A stretch of DNA of 64,000 bases from contig CACLYY010000001.1 of the NCBI GenBank assembly GCA_902611265.1, positions 268,128 through 332,127 of the forward strand, in the 5' to 3' direction. Position 1 is the stretch's first letter, and each line of letters starts with the position of its first letter. Source of the DNA: an uncultured Pelagibacteraceae bacterium. GTDB lineage: Bacteria; Pseudomonadota; Alphaproteobacteria; Pelagibacterales; Pelagibacteraceae. The notes below the pieces were generated by a model. The model saw only the letters and a list, made by a program, of their open reading frames with translations, had not been told where the DNA came from and searched no databases. Positions 1 to 7,280 of the stretch are shown here, piece by piece. The position numbers and the translations under genes are program-made.

Positions 1-282
1 TTTGAATTAGAGGAGATAAATAATGATTTTGCAAATGCTGATGTTGCCTTTGTAATTGGTGCAAATGATGTAACTAATCCCGTTGCGAAAACAGATCCTC
101 AAAGTCCTATTTATGGAATGCCAGTTCTAGATGTAGAAAAATGTAAGTCTGTTTTATTTGTAAAAAGAAGTTTATCACCAGGATATGCAGGTATCGATAA
201 TGATCTTTTTTATAAAGAAAACACTCTCATGTTATTTGCCGATGCAAAAAAAATGACAGAGGATATTACAAAAAATCTATAA
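1..282 (+). CDS. pntB: NAD(P) transhydrogenase subunit beta, C-terminal part
   Basis: This is the 3' end of a gene that begins before the window; 93 codons are visible, ending in TAA at 280-282. PntB is the membrane and NADP(H)-binding subunit of the proton-translocating transhydrogenase, which moves hydride between NADH and NADP+. The visible part is the NADP-binding domain (dIII): it contains [11 protein letters not shown], the GMPVLDVEK stretch and [13 protein letters not shown], all characteristic of PntB C-termini. It is followed after 4 nt by a transaldolase-family gene, so the two may be cotranscribed. The start and membrane segments cannot be seen. Confidence 0.93.
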   Translation, partial: FELEEINNDFANADVAFVIGANDVTNPVAKTDPQSPIYGMPVLDVEKCKSVLFVKRSLSPGYAGIDNDLFYKENTLMLFADAKKMTEDITKNL

Positions 283-286
283 CTTA

Positions 287-985
287 ATGAATACAAAAAT
301 TTTTTGTGATATTGCAGATTTATCTCTAATTAAAAAATTTAATAAAAAAAAAATAGTTAAAGGCTTCACAACTAACCCTAGCTTAATGAGACAAGCTGGT
401 GCAAAAGATTATAAATCTTACTCAAAAAAAATATTAAAAATTTGTAAAGATAAACCAGTTTCACTTGAGGTATTTGCTGATGAGCAAAAGTCAATGATTG
501 AGCAAGGTATTAAGATCAATACGTGGGGTAAAAACGTTTATGTTAAAGTGCCAGTGGTGAATTCAAAAAATAAATTTTCAGGAATAGTAATCAATGAGCT
601 CAATAAAAAAAATATCAAATTAAATATTACTGCTGTTTATACAGCAAAACAAACAGAAAAAATTTTAAAAATTATAAATAAAAAAACTAGAGTGATAATA
701 TCGATTTTTGCAGGAAGGGCAGGAGATGCGGGAAAAGACCCAATAGTGGAATTTTTAAAAAGTATCAGATTAGCAAAAAATTTTAAAAATGTAGAAATTC
801 TATGGGCTAGTGTAAGAGAACCTTATAATTATTTACAAGCTAAAAAAATCGGTTGTCATATAATTACTATACCCCCAATAATAATTGAAAAAATTGAAAA
901 ATTTGGAAAATCATTTGACCAACTTACAAAAGAAACTGTCTCAACATTTCTTGATGATAGCAAAAGATCTAATTTCAAAATTTAA
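287..985 (+). CDS. tal: Transaldolase / fructose-6-phosphate aldolase family protein
   Basis: This 232-residue TIM-barrel aldolase has the length of the short FSA/transaldolase group rather than the roughly 315-residue TalB type. Family marks are the N-terminal D-x-A (DIADLSLI), GFTTNPSL near residues 26-33, and VKVP with the expected Schiff-base lysine at K87; IFAGRAGDAG near 140-150 fits the phosphate-binding side. It would move a dihydroxyacetone unit between sugar phosphates and complete the non-oxidative pentose phosphate pathway with the transketolase at 9469-11427. It starts 4 nt after pntB. Sequence alone does not separate true transaldolase activity from F6P aldolase activity. Confidence 0.85.
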   Translation: MNTKIFCDIADLSLIKKFNKKKIVKGFTTNPSLMRQAGAKDYKSYSKKILKICKDKPVSLEVFADEQKSMIEQGIKINTWGKNVYVKVPVVNSKNKFSGIVINELNKKNIKLNITAVYTAKQTEKILKIINKKTRVIISIFAGRAGDAGKDPIVEFLKSIRLAKNFKNVEILWASVREPYNYLQAKKIGCHIITIPPIIIEKIEKFGKSFDQLTKETVSTFLDDSKRSNFKI

Positions 986-1017
986 TTGATATTTTTTTAT
1001 TTTTTTTTAAATATAAT
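986..1017 (+). promoter_or_regulatory. Candidate promoter for the dioxygenase gene
   Basis: The 51-nt gap before the dioxygenase start holds TTGATA at 986-991 and TATAAT at 1012-1017 on a T-rich background. The spacing to TATAAT is 20 bp, which is long; the overlapping TAAATA at 1009-1014 would give 17 bp. No hairpin terminator for the upstream gene is seen. Weakly supported. Confidence 0.35.
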
Positions 1018-1036
1018 AACTTCAACTTATTAAAAT

Positions 1037-1840
1037 ATGAACATAGATAAAATTACACATGAGGTGAAAAATAAAGGAATTGTAGAAATTAAACAGTGGC
1101 TGACAAATAAGGACAAAGACAAAATTGCAAAAATAATAAATATAGAAAGACCTCTTAAAAGTGACTTTTACAATAGTACATATGTAATAAATTTTAAAAC
1201 TTTTATAAAAAAAATTTTAAAGCTAAAATTTTTAAATATATTTAGATCTATTTATTTTAATAATCTTTCTAAAAAACTTGGACTAGAGAAAATTGCAGAA
1301 AGAATATTTGATAGTAAAGTAAAGCTAATTAGAATAGATAATTTTTGGACACCTAGGTCAGATGAACCGGTAATAGACTGGCATGTAGATAATGCATATT
1401 CAGGTAGAAAGGATGTTAAAATATTTAATGAACCAGATAAGAATGCAATCAAATTTTTTTTTTATTTAACAGATGTATCTAGAGATAATGGATGCTTATC
1501 TTATATACCATACAGTCACAAAGTAGCGTATGCATTAAAACACGGCATATATAACGGAAAAATTAAATATCAAACGTACTGGACACTTTCAGATTTTAGG
1601 AAGATTGTTTTAATTAAAGAAAATTATAATTATATTAAATCTGTAATAGATGAAAAATATTTAACAAAATTTTTAAATACTTCAGATTTAGTATTGAATA
1701 ATAAGTATAAAGAGGAGAAACTTGATCATCAAATTAATAGTGGAGGAGCATTAATTTTCGACGAGGCAGGAGTGCACAGAGGATCCAAAACTAAATTAAA
1801 CGATAGAATGGTTTTGAGATTTTTCTATCAAAAAATATAA
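1037..1840 (+). CDS. Phytanoyl-CoA dioxygenase (PhyH) family Fe(II)/2-oxoglutarate oxygenase
   Basis: A 267-residue protein with a cupin-type non-haem iron oxygenase signature: WHVDNAYSG supplies the H116-x-D118 pair and GVHRGS supplies the distal H247, followed by R257 in the position that usually binds the 2-oxoglutarate carboxylate. LSYIPYSHK matches the PhyH strand that reads (G)xLxxxPGSH in many members. PhyH-like enzymes hydroxylate small molecules or lipids; the substrate cannot be deduced. Neighbours are a transaldolase-family gene upstream and tRNA-fMet convergent downstream, which do not suggest a pathway. The ATG at 1037 is the only good start. The family call is firm; the reaction is unknown. 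Confidence 0.8.
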   Translation: MNIDKITHEVKNKGIVEIKQWLTNKDKDKIAKIINIERPLKSDFYNSTYVINFKTFIKKILKLKFLNIFRSIYFNNLSKKLGLEKIAERIFDSKVKLIRIDNFWTPRSDEPVIDWHVDNAYSGRKDVKIFNEPDKNAIKFFFYLTDVSRDNGCLSYIPYSHKVAYALKHGIYNGKIKYQTYWTLSDFRKIVLIKENYNYIKSVIDEKYLTKFLNTSDLVLNNKYKEEKLDHQINSGGALIFDEAGVHRGSKTKLNDRMVLRFFYQKI

Positions 1841-1848
1841 TAATCAAT

Positions 1849-1925
1849 TGGTTGCGGGGGACGGATTTGAACCGCCGACCTCAAGGTTATGAGCCTTGCG
1901 AGCTACCAGGCTGCTCCACCCCGCG
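1849..1925 (-). tRNA. tRNA-fMet (CAT), initiator
   Basis: A full 77-nt cloverleaf with encoded CCA lies on the minus strand. It begins CGCGGGG and ends CCCCGCA-A-CCA, leaving the C1-A72 mismatch that marks bacterial initiator tRNA, and the anticodon loop CTCATAA carries CAT. The D-arm matches the E. coli initiator sequence closely. It starts only 4 nt downstream of the rpsU stop codon, so it is probably cut from the rpsU transcript. Its 3' end faces the convergent dioxygenase gene 8 nt away, with no clear hairpin terminator. Confidence 0.97.
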
Positions 1926-1929
1926 ATAT

Positions 1930-2145
1930 CTAAATTCTATTTTTAAGTTTGTTTAGCTTTTTAACTCTTTTAATATTTTCTTGTAAAATTCTTTTCTTCT
2001 TTTCTGATGGTTTTTCGTAAGTATTTTTCAATTTGATTATTTTAAAAAAACCATCTCTTTGAAGTTTTCTTTTTAAAACTCTTAAAGCTTGTTCAATATT
2101 ATTATCTTTAACCTCTATTTTAATAACTACCTCCGAAAAATGCAT
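1930..2145 (-). CDS. rpsU: 30S ribosomal protein S21
   Basis: A small basic protein (71 residues as drawn) with the S21 core: VKDNN, QALRVLKRKLQRDG and the conserved YEKPSEKKKR segment, then a lysine-rich tail. S21 sits near the 3' end of 16S rRNA and helps mRNA binding. The start is uncertain. The ATG at 2145 has no ribosome-binding site, while a strong GGAGG lies inside the reading frame at 2130-2134, just before the codons that align with the usual S21 N-terminus. The gene is followed after 4 nt by initiator tRNA, probably in the same transcript. Confidence 0.93.
   Translation of the reverse strand: MHFSEVVIKIEVKDNNIEQALRVLKRKLQRDGFFKIIKLKNTYEKPSEKKKRILQENIKRVKKLNKLKNRI
2130..2134 (-). 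promoter_or_regulatory. Strong Shine-Dalgarno GGAGG inside the rpsU reading frame
   Basis: GGAGG on the minus strand is followed after 5 nt by ATT (2124-2122), then AAA ATA GAG. That is the right distance for initiation at ATT, or possibly GTT 2 nt away. The upstream ATG at 2145-2143 has no such site. Either S21 starts at a rare codon, as infC does in other bacteria, or the site lies in a short N-terminal extension. Confidence 0.4.
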
Positions 2146-2173
2146 TAGTTAGCACTTTATAATTTATTTGTCT

Positions 2174-2202
2174 ATTATATTTCATATAATTATTTGTTTA
2201 AC
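2174..2202 (-). promoter_or_regulatory. Candidate rpsU promoter
   Basis: On the minus strand a perfect TATAAT occupies 2179-2174. Seventeen bp upstream is GTTAAA (2202-2197), a poor -35 match. The -10 lies about 30 nt before the annotated ATG, in the 44-nt gap after trcR. No other promoter-like site is seen in this gap. Confidence 0.4.
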
Positions 2203-2759
2203 TGAGATTTTTCTTTTTCTTTTTTTTCTCTAATCATTCTTCTTTTTGCCTTTTCTATAGCATCTAGAAGATCTTTTTGAGAAAACAATCCCATTGCTAC
2301 AGGATCTTTAACGCTCAAATTATTATAGTTCCAATAACTTTTATTCCTTAAAGATGTAACAGAGATTTTTGTCATTCCTACTAGCTTTGCTATCTGTGAG
2401 TCTTTTAAATTAGAATGATTTTTTATAAGCCATAATGCTGACTCAGGTTTATCTTGTCGTTTAGAAAGAGGTATATATTTTTTTTGTTTTTTATCGTTAT
2501 TTTTAATCTCAATTTCATTTTCTATTAAATTTAAGGGTCTCTCAGTATCATTTGAGGAAAGATTAATTTCCTCTTTAGTTAACTGACCTGCTATAATTGG
2601 ATTGTAGCCAACAATACCTTTAGCAACTTCTCCATCAGCTATACCTTGAATTTCTACTTCATGAAGTTTACAAAAATTAGCAATTTGTTTGAAAGTCAAA
2701 GATGTATTTTCTACGAGCCAGACTGCAGTTGCCATTGGCATTAAAGGTGCATTACTCAT
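2190..2759 (-). CDS. trcR: Cell cycle transcriptional regulator TrcR (DUF1013)
   Basis: A 189-residue protein opening [19 protein letters not shown], which is the conserved beginning of the alphaproteobacterial DUF1013/TrcR family. It has two repeat-like helix-turn-helix-type segments: FKQIANFCKLHEVEIQGIADG near 24-44, and DSQIAKLVGMTKISVTSL about 80 residues later; both are preceded by an A-x-WL motif (ATAVWLVEN, SALWLIKN). A lysine/glutamate-rich linker separates them and the tail is highly charged. In Caulobacter-related bacteria the family is linked to cell-cycle transcription. The stop of rpmE overlaps its start by 1 nt, so they form an operon. Confidence 0.85.
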   Translation of the reverse strand: MSNAPLMPMATAVWLVENTSLTFKQIANFCKLHEVEIQGIADGEVAKGIVGYNPIIAGQLTKEEINLSSNDTERPLNLIENEIEIKNNDKKQKKYIPLSKRQDKPESALWLIKNHSNLKDSQIAKLVGMTKISVTSLRNKSYWNYNNLSVKDPVAMGLFSQKDLLDAIEKAKRRMIREKKEKEKSQLNK

Positions 2760-2986
2760 TAATTTTTTTCTGATCTAAAGTTTTGAAATTTTTTGTTAAA
2801 TTTACTGACTCTTCCCTTATCAAGAATTTTCTGTTTCCCGCCTGTCCATGCAGAATGAGATTTAGGATCAATTTCAAGTTTTAAAACTTCACCTTCAGAT
2901 CCCCAAGTCGACCGTGTCTCAAACCTTGATCCATCTGTCATTTCGACAGTTATTATATGATAATCAGGGTGTATGTTTTTTTTCAT
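2759..2986 (-). CDS. rpmE: 50S ribosomal protein L31
   Basis: A 75-residue protein with the L31 signature [19 protein letters not shown] and the C-terminal HSAWTGGKQ followed by [11 protein letters not shown]. The family's zinc-binding cysteines are absent, so this is the zinc-free form found in many alphaproteobacteria. It is translationally joined to trcR (1-nt overlap of TAA and ATG). No ribosome-binding site precedes the ATG, and a promoter-like pair sits so close upstream that the mRNA may be leaderless. Confidence 0.95.
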   Translation of the reverse strand: MKKNIHPDYHIITVEMTDGSRFETRSTWGSEGEVLKLEIDPKSHSAWTGGKQKILDKGRVSKFNKKFQNFRSEKN

Positions 2987-2993
2987 AGGCGGT

Positions 2994-3021
2994 CTTATAG
3001 CAAAAAGTTAGATAAAAACAA
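2994..3021 (-). promoter_or_regulatory. rpmE: Candidate rpmE promoter
   Basis: On the minus strand TTGTTT (3021-3016), 16 bp, then TATAAG (2999-2994). Only 7 nt separate the -10 from the rpmE ATG, so transcription would begin at or next to the start codon. Confidence 0.5.
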
Positions 3022-3047
3022 TTAAAAGTTAACTATTTGAGAAATAT

Positions 3048-4289
3048 TTATCCTCTTTTTTTTAGTGCAGATTGAACTAATACGTAAAATATACCAAAAA
3101 ATAACCCAACTAAAATTGATACAGTTAAAAATAATACTTTTGAACCCTTTGTATTTTCGAACTCAGTAGAGTGGTACATGATTTTTGCTGCTTGAAAATT
3201 ATCAGAATTTACAATCGGTGTTTTCTCAAATAAATCTTTCATCCTTTCCAAACTATTATCTGCTAATAAACTATCTTTTTTTATAATTAGATCGTTTAAA
3301 CCCTTAACAAATGATCTGTTATCTTTTCTGTTGATCAAAATTTCAATTTCTTTTTCAATTACTTCATATCCCCTCATATAGTAAAATGGTGATTCGATAA
3401 TTCCAGGTTCTTGCGAGTTTTTTATAAATTCATGAAATGTATTTTCCTCTAAACTTAAAAATTTATTTGTGAATTCATCTTTTGAAATATTTAACTTTCT
3501 TGCAATTTGAGATTGTTCTTTTAAATACACTAGTCTGTTAGCCACTTGCTGATTATAATTTTTGAGAATATTTGATATAGTAATTTCTAAATCCTCAAGC
3601 TCAAAATTTATTAGTTGATTTTTAAAAAAAACTGAATCTTTGAAAGCATTTTTAAGATCTTTCTGAATTTCTTTGTTTGCAGATTTATTAACTTCTTCAA
3701 GTAAACTTTCCCATTTAAGTCTATCATCTGTTATAAATTGAATACTCCAATAAGGTAAGTCAGTAGCATAAATAAGATTTTTTGCAGGAGGGACTATTTT
3801 TATTGATGATGCTAATTTTTCAAGCGCAAGTTCATAATCCTCATTGTTTTGATAATTATCTCTTTTAATGTAATTTAACTTTTTCATTTCCTCTACAAAT
3901 AAAGAGTTATTATTAAGTTTATCTTTAAAAATTAAAATTAGATTTGATTTGTTAATATTCTTAAACTCAAAAGGTTTTTCATCAGCTGACCAATTTTCTA
4001 AAGAAGATTTAGATAAGCCCACACTCTCTTTATCCTCATTCTCTGTTTGATCTTCACTAAACATTGTTTTGTCAACATATTCGTTGTAATTCAAATATTT
4101 AAATTCTTCTAAATTAGATATAGGTCTAATTTCAGTAACAGTTTTATATCTTGGTTCCTCGTTTGTAAGATAAATAAACGTGAGGCAAAATGATATAAAA
4201 GTAATTGCAGCTATTTTAAATTTATTCTCCCAAATAGTTAGGATGATACCTAATATATCTATTTCTTCATTATGTTCTGCTTTAACCAT
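3048..4289 (-). CDS. Wzz/chain-length-determinant-like membrane protein
   Basis: A 413-residue protein with the polysaccharide co-polymerase layout: a short cytoplasmic N-terminus (EEIDILGIILTIWENK), a first membrane helix near residues 29-46, a long charged periplasmic region rich in predicted helix, and a second membrane helix near 384-405 with a short basic tail. The N-terminal D-I-L-x-I-I-x-x-I-W pattern is typical of Wzz domains. Such proteins set polymer length during O-antigen or capsule assembly, but no glycosyltransferase, Wzx or Wzy gene is nearby. It lies alone between rpmE (61-nt gap) and suhB (79-nt gap). Confidence 0.75.
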   Translation of the reverse strand: MVKAEHNEEIDILGIILTIWENKFKIAAITFISFCLTFIYLTNEEPRYKTVTEIRPISNLEEFKYLNYNEYVDKTMFSEDQTENEDKESVGLSKSSLENWSADEKPFEFKNINKSNLILIFKDKLNNNSLFVEEMKKLNYIKRDNYQNNEDYELALEKLASSIKIVPPAKNLIYATDLPYWSIQFITDDRLKWESLLEEVNKSANKEIQKDLKNAFKDSVFFKNQLINFELEDLEITISNILKNYNQQVANRLVYLKEQSQIARKLNISKDEFTNKFLSLEENTFHEFIKNSQEPGIIESPFYYMRGYEVIEKEIEILINRKDNRSFVKGLNDLIIKKDSLLADNSLERMKDLFEKTPIVNSDNFQAAKIMYHSTEFENTKGSKVLFLTVSILVGLFFGIFYVLVQSALKKRG

Positions 4290-4368
4290 GATCTAATTAT
4301 GTCGTGATTTAATCTAATTGTTTATATTAATCAATAAATTTATGGAATATTCTCTCAATTTTTTTTTA

Positions 4369-5109
4369 TTAAAAATTGTTCAAGTAATTTAACATTTCAG
4401 AGTTTATAGAAGCATTGGATGCTTTTATATTTATGTTCTTTATTTGAAACTGATTTACATCATTAACCACGCCCCCTGCCTCTTTCACTAAAAGAGCGCC
4501 TGCAGCTATATCCCATAGGTTGATATTATTTTGAAAAAAACCATCAAGCCTTCCAGATGCAACATATGCTAAATCAAGAGATGTGCATCCGCTATATCTC
4601 ATATTAAGATTACTAAACTTAACACCTTCATGGTTACTTGCAAATAAGCATTCATCTATTAAATTTTTACTTGAAACTCTTAAACGTTGATTGTTTAAAT
4701 AAGATCCCTTATTTTTTTCTGAAAAAAACATTTCATCCTTTATTGGATCAAAAATTAATCCACTTACAATTTCATTTCTGGATTTGAGCGCAATACATAT
4801 TGCAAAATGAGGAATTCCATGAAGAAAATTTGTTGTTCCATCTATAGGATCAATAATCCAAATATTATCTTTATCTTTATTATTTATTTCACCGAATTCC
4901 TCTGAGATAAAAGAATAATTTTTTTTTGTTTTTTCAAGTTCTTCAATAATAATTTTTTCTACATGTTTATCAGTTTTGGTGACAAAATCTCTTGGTCCTT
5001 TTTTTAATACTTGCAATTTTTCTATTTCACCAAAATCTCTTATGACAGACTTAGAGGCTTTTTCTGCAGCTTTGATCATAACATTAAGGTTTGGTGATAT
5101 AGAAATCAT
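4369..5109 (-). CDS. suhB: Inositol monophosphatase family protein
   Basis: A 246-residue Mg2+-dependent phosphatase. E70 and E71 (SEEFGE) and D87-P-I-D90-G-T-T in WIIDPIDGTTNFLHG form the metal site, and NLWDIAAGALLVKEAGG is the second family motif carrying the last metal-binding aspartate. SuhB-like enzymes dephosphorylate inositol-1-phosphate and related sugar phosphates, and in E. coli SuhB also binds RNA polymerase antitermination complexes; which role applies is not visible. It begins 1 nt after the efp stop and is the last gene of the tkt-to-suhB run. Confidence 0.9.
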   Translation of the reverse strand: MISISPNLNVMIKAAEKASKSVIRDFGEIEKLQVLKKGPRDFVTKTDKHVEKIIIEELEKTKKNYSFISEEFGEINNKDKDNIWIIDPIDGTTNFLHGIPHFAICIALKSRNEIVSGLIFDPIKDEMFFSEKNKGSYLNNQRLRVSSKNLIDECLFASNHEGVKFSNLNMRYSGCTSLDLAYVASGRLDGFFQNNINLWDIAAGALLVKEAGGVVNDVNQFQIKNINIKASNASINSEMLNYLNNF

Positions 5110-5110
5110 T

Positions 5111-5671
5111 CTAAACTTTTTTGATGTACTCTAAATTTCTTGTATCAATTATTATCTCATCTCCAGCCTCTATAAAAGGAGGTACTTGAATATTAAATCC
5201 ATTATCAAGTTTAGCAGGCTTATATGATGAGGAAACAGTTTGTCCTTTTAATGCTGCATCAGTTGCTTCAATTCTGCACCTAACTTGATTTGGTAATTCT
5301 ACTGAAATTGGATTTTCATTATAATAATTAATTGTAACTTGAAGATTTTCAGTTAATAATTTACCCTTATCCCCAACAATATCCTTTTTTATATCTATTT
5401 GTTCGAATGTTTTAGGATCCATAAAATAATAATTAATTTCGTCTGAATAAAGATAATCAAAATTGTTTTCCTCTAATAATGCCTTTTCGACTGTTTCGCT
5501 AGATCTGAATCTTTCATTTAACTTAGTATTTTTACTTAAACTTTTCATCTCTACTTGTGCAAAAGCTCCTCCTTTTCCAGGTTTAACATGTTGAGTTTTT
5601 AAAACTTGCCATAAATCGTTTTTGTATTCTAATAGCATCCCCACTCTTATCTCACCTGCGTTTATTTTCAT
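5111..5671 (-). CDS. efp: Elongation factor P
   Basis: A 186-residue protein of normal EF-P length. The N-terminal KOW-like domain carries VKPGKGGAF, in which K33 is at the tip of the loop that reaches the ribosomal P-site tRNA and is modified in some bacteria. The middle and C-terminal OB domains include MDPKTFEQI, GQTVSSSYKPA and VPPFIEAGDEIIIDTR. EF-P relieves stalling at consecutive prolines. No EpmA/EpmB-type modification gene is present in the window. Its start overlaps the thiE stop by 4 nt. Confidence 0.97.
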   Translation of the reverse strand: MKINAGEIRVGMLLEYKNDLWQVLKTQHVKPGKGGAFAQVEMKSLSKNTKLNERFRSSETVEKALLEENNFDYLYSDEINYYFMDPKTFEQIDIKKDIVGDKGKLLTENLQVTINYYNENPISVELPNQVRCRIEATDAALKGQTVSSSYKPAKLDNGFNIQVPPFIEAGDEIIIDTRNLEYIKKV

Positions 5672-6282
5672 TTTAATTTTTCTAAAGCTTGTAATGGTTT
5701 ATATTTTTTATTATTCCAAATGTAGCCTGAAATAGCCAAAAAATTGGCATTGTTCAATAATAGATTTTTATAATTTTTAGAATTTATTCCCCCTATTGCA
5801 ACTACTGGAATCTTTGTAAATTTTTTAGCTTTATTTAAAATTTCAATATTTGCTGTAAATTTACTCTTTTTAGTTTTTGACGGATAAAATGCGCCAAAAG
5901 CAACATAACTCGCTCCTTCCCTGATAGCTTTTTTTGCCAAAAATAAAGAATTGTGACATGTAACTCCGATAATTTTTTTTCCAATTATCTTTCTCGCAGC
6001 TTTGATATTTATATCTTTTTGACCTAAATGACATCCATCAGCATTTAGCCTCAATGCGAGTATAGGGTCATCATTAATTAAAAATTTAACCTTTTTATCT
6101 TTACAAATTTTTTTGATTTTCTTTCCAATTAAAATTTTTTCTTTCATAGGATATTTTTTTAACCTCAATTGAAAAAAACTGACTTTCTGAGTTTTTAATA
6201 CTTTTTCTAAGTTTTTATAAAAAAATTTTGATATTTTATTAGGTGATATAATATATAGAAATTTATTTTTATTTATTCTCAA
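5668..6282 (-). CDS. thiE: Thiamine-phosphate synthase
   Basis: A 204-residue TIM-barrel enzyme that joins HMP-pyrophosphate to thiazole phosphate. Family motifs occur in order: FFQLRLK (about 37-43), FLINDDP with the Mg2+-binding aspartates, DGCHLGQKD, GVTCHN, YVAFGAFYPSKTK and VVAIGGI. The protein is more basic than usual but no motif is missing. It overlaps the end of fba by 14 nt and efp by 4 nt, so it is embedded in the glycolytic operon. No thiC, thiG or TPP riboswitch is seen nearby; thiD is at 25503-26315. The start is the ATG inside the fba 3' end. Confidence 0.9.
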   Translation of the reverse strand: MRINKNKFLYIISPNKISKFFYKNLEKVLKTQKVSFFQLRLKKYPMKEKILIGKKIKKICKDKKVKFLINDDPILALRLNADGCHLGQKDINIKAARKIIGKKIIGVTCHNSLFLAKKAIREGASYVAFGAFYPSKTKKSKFTANIEILNKAKKFTKIPVVAIGGINSKNYKNLLLNNANFLAISGYIWNNKKYKPLQALEKLK

Positions 6283-7279
6283 GTTCGTTAGACCACTTTC
6301 CTCTAGCAGCTAATGAACACATCTTAGCTCTATGATTAAAGGTAATTTGGGTTGCTTCCACATCTTTTAAATTTATTGACCATGTTTTAAGAGCACTTTG
6401 CTGAAGGGCTCTTCCATATGAGTAAGTCATTATGAAGTTGGTATTGTTATTTTTATTAATTAAATCTAAATTTTCAGTAGCCTCAATTTCTGATTGACCA
6501 CCAGATAAAAAAGCAATTCCAGGCACTTCGCTGGGAACAGAGGAATTAAGGCATTCTAAAGTTTTTTGTGATACTTCTTCTTTAGTTATTTTGTTTTTTG
6601 ACTGGTCACCAGCCAATATCATATTTGGTTTTAAAATTATTCCTGATAAATCAACTTTGTGCAACAACAATTTTTCAAAACAAATTTTTATAACTTCTGA
6701 AGTTCTATTAAAGCAAATTTCCGCAGAATGATCACCGTCCATCAATAATTCAGGTTCTACAATTGGAACCATTTTATTTTCTTGTACCAGTGCAGCGTAC
6801 CTTGCTAGCGCTTCGGCATTACTGTGAATTGCAAGTTTACTTGGGTATTTCTCGCTAATTTTGTAAACACCTCTCCATTTTGTGAATCTAGCTCCAAGAT
6901 CAAAATATTCTTTTAATCTCTCTCTTAGTCCGTCTAAACCCTCTGTAATTTTTTCTTCAGTTGAGTTTGCCAAATCTTTTGCGCCAGTATCAACTTTGAT
7001 GCCAGGCACTGCGCCTGAGGAGGAGATTAAATCTGGAATTGACACTCCAGATTTTGTAATCTGTTTTATTGTTTCGTCATAAAGTATTACACCTCCAATA
7101 CAATCCTTCATACTCTCAGATGAGAATAGTGTTTCTCTAAATAGAAGTCTGTTTTCTGGTGTTGAATTTACATTTACTGCTTTTAATCTTTTTGTCATTG
7201 TTCCATTACTTTCATCAGCAGCGAGGATGCCTTTACCTTTTGAGATTATTTTCAATACAATTTTATTAAGTTCTGACAT
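6269..7279 (-). CDS. fba: Fructose-bisphosphate aldolase, class I
   Basis: A 336-residue metal-independent aldolase of the type best known from eukaryotes. Recognisable parts are GKGILAADESNGTM near residues 15-28, KWRGVYKI near 134-141, VEPELLMDGDH, and GIILKPNM in which K217 is the expected Schiff-base lysine. It interconverts fructose-1,6-bisphosphate and the triose phosphates. It follows pgk with a 1-nt gap and is followed by thiE with a 14-nt overlap. No phosphofructokinase or pyruvate kinase is in the window, while a pyruvate phosphate dikinase is (41681-44341); this would suit gluconeogenic flow, which is inference. Confidence 0.94.
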   Translation of the reverse strand: MSELNKIVLKIISKGKGILAADESNGTMTKRLKAVNVNSTPENRLLFRETLFSSESMKDCIGGVILYDETIKQITKSGVSIPDLISSSGAVPGIKVDTGAKDLANSTEEKITEGLDGLRERLKEYFDLGARFTKWRGVYKISEKYPSKLAIHSNAEALARYAALVQENKMVPIVEPELLMDGDHSAEICFNRTSEVIKICFEKLLLHKVDLSGIILKPNMILAGDQSKNKITKEEVSQKTLECLNSSVPSEVPGIAFLSGGQSEIEATENLDLINKNNNTNFIMTYSYGRALQQSALKTWSINLKDVEATQITFNHRAKMCSLAARGKWSNELENK

Positions 7280-7280
7280 A

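Noticed and set aside
5640-6300. TPP riboswitch near thiE or before thiD.
   Set aside because: There is no untranslated leader; thiE overlaps fba and thiD begins 1 nt after glmM.
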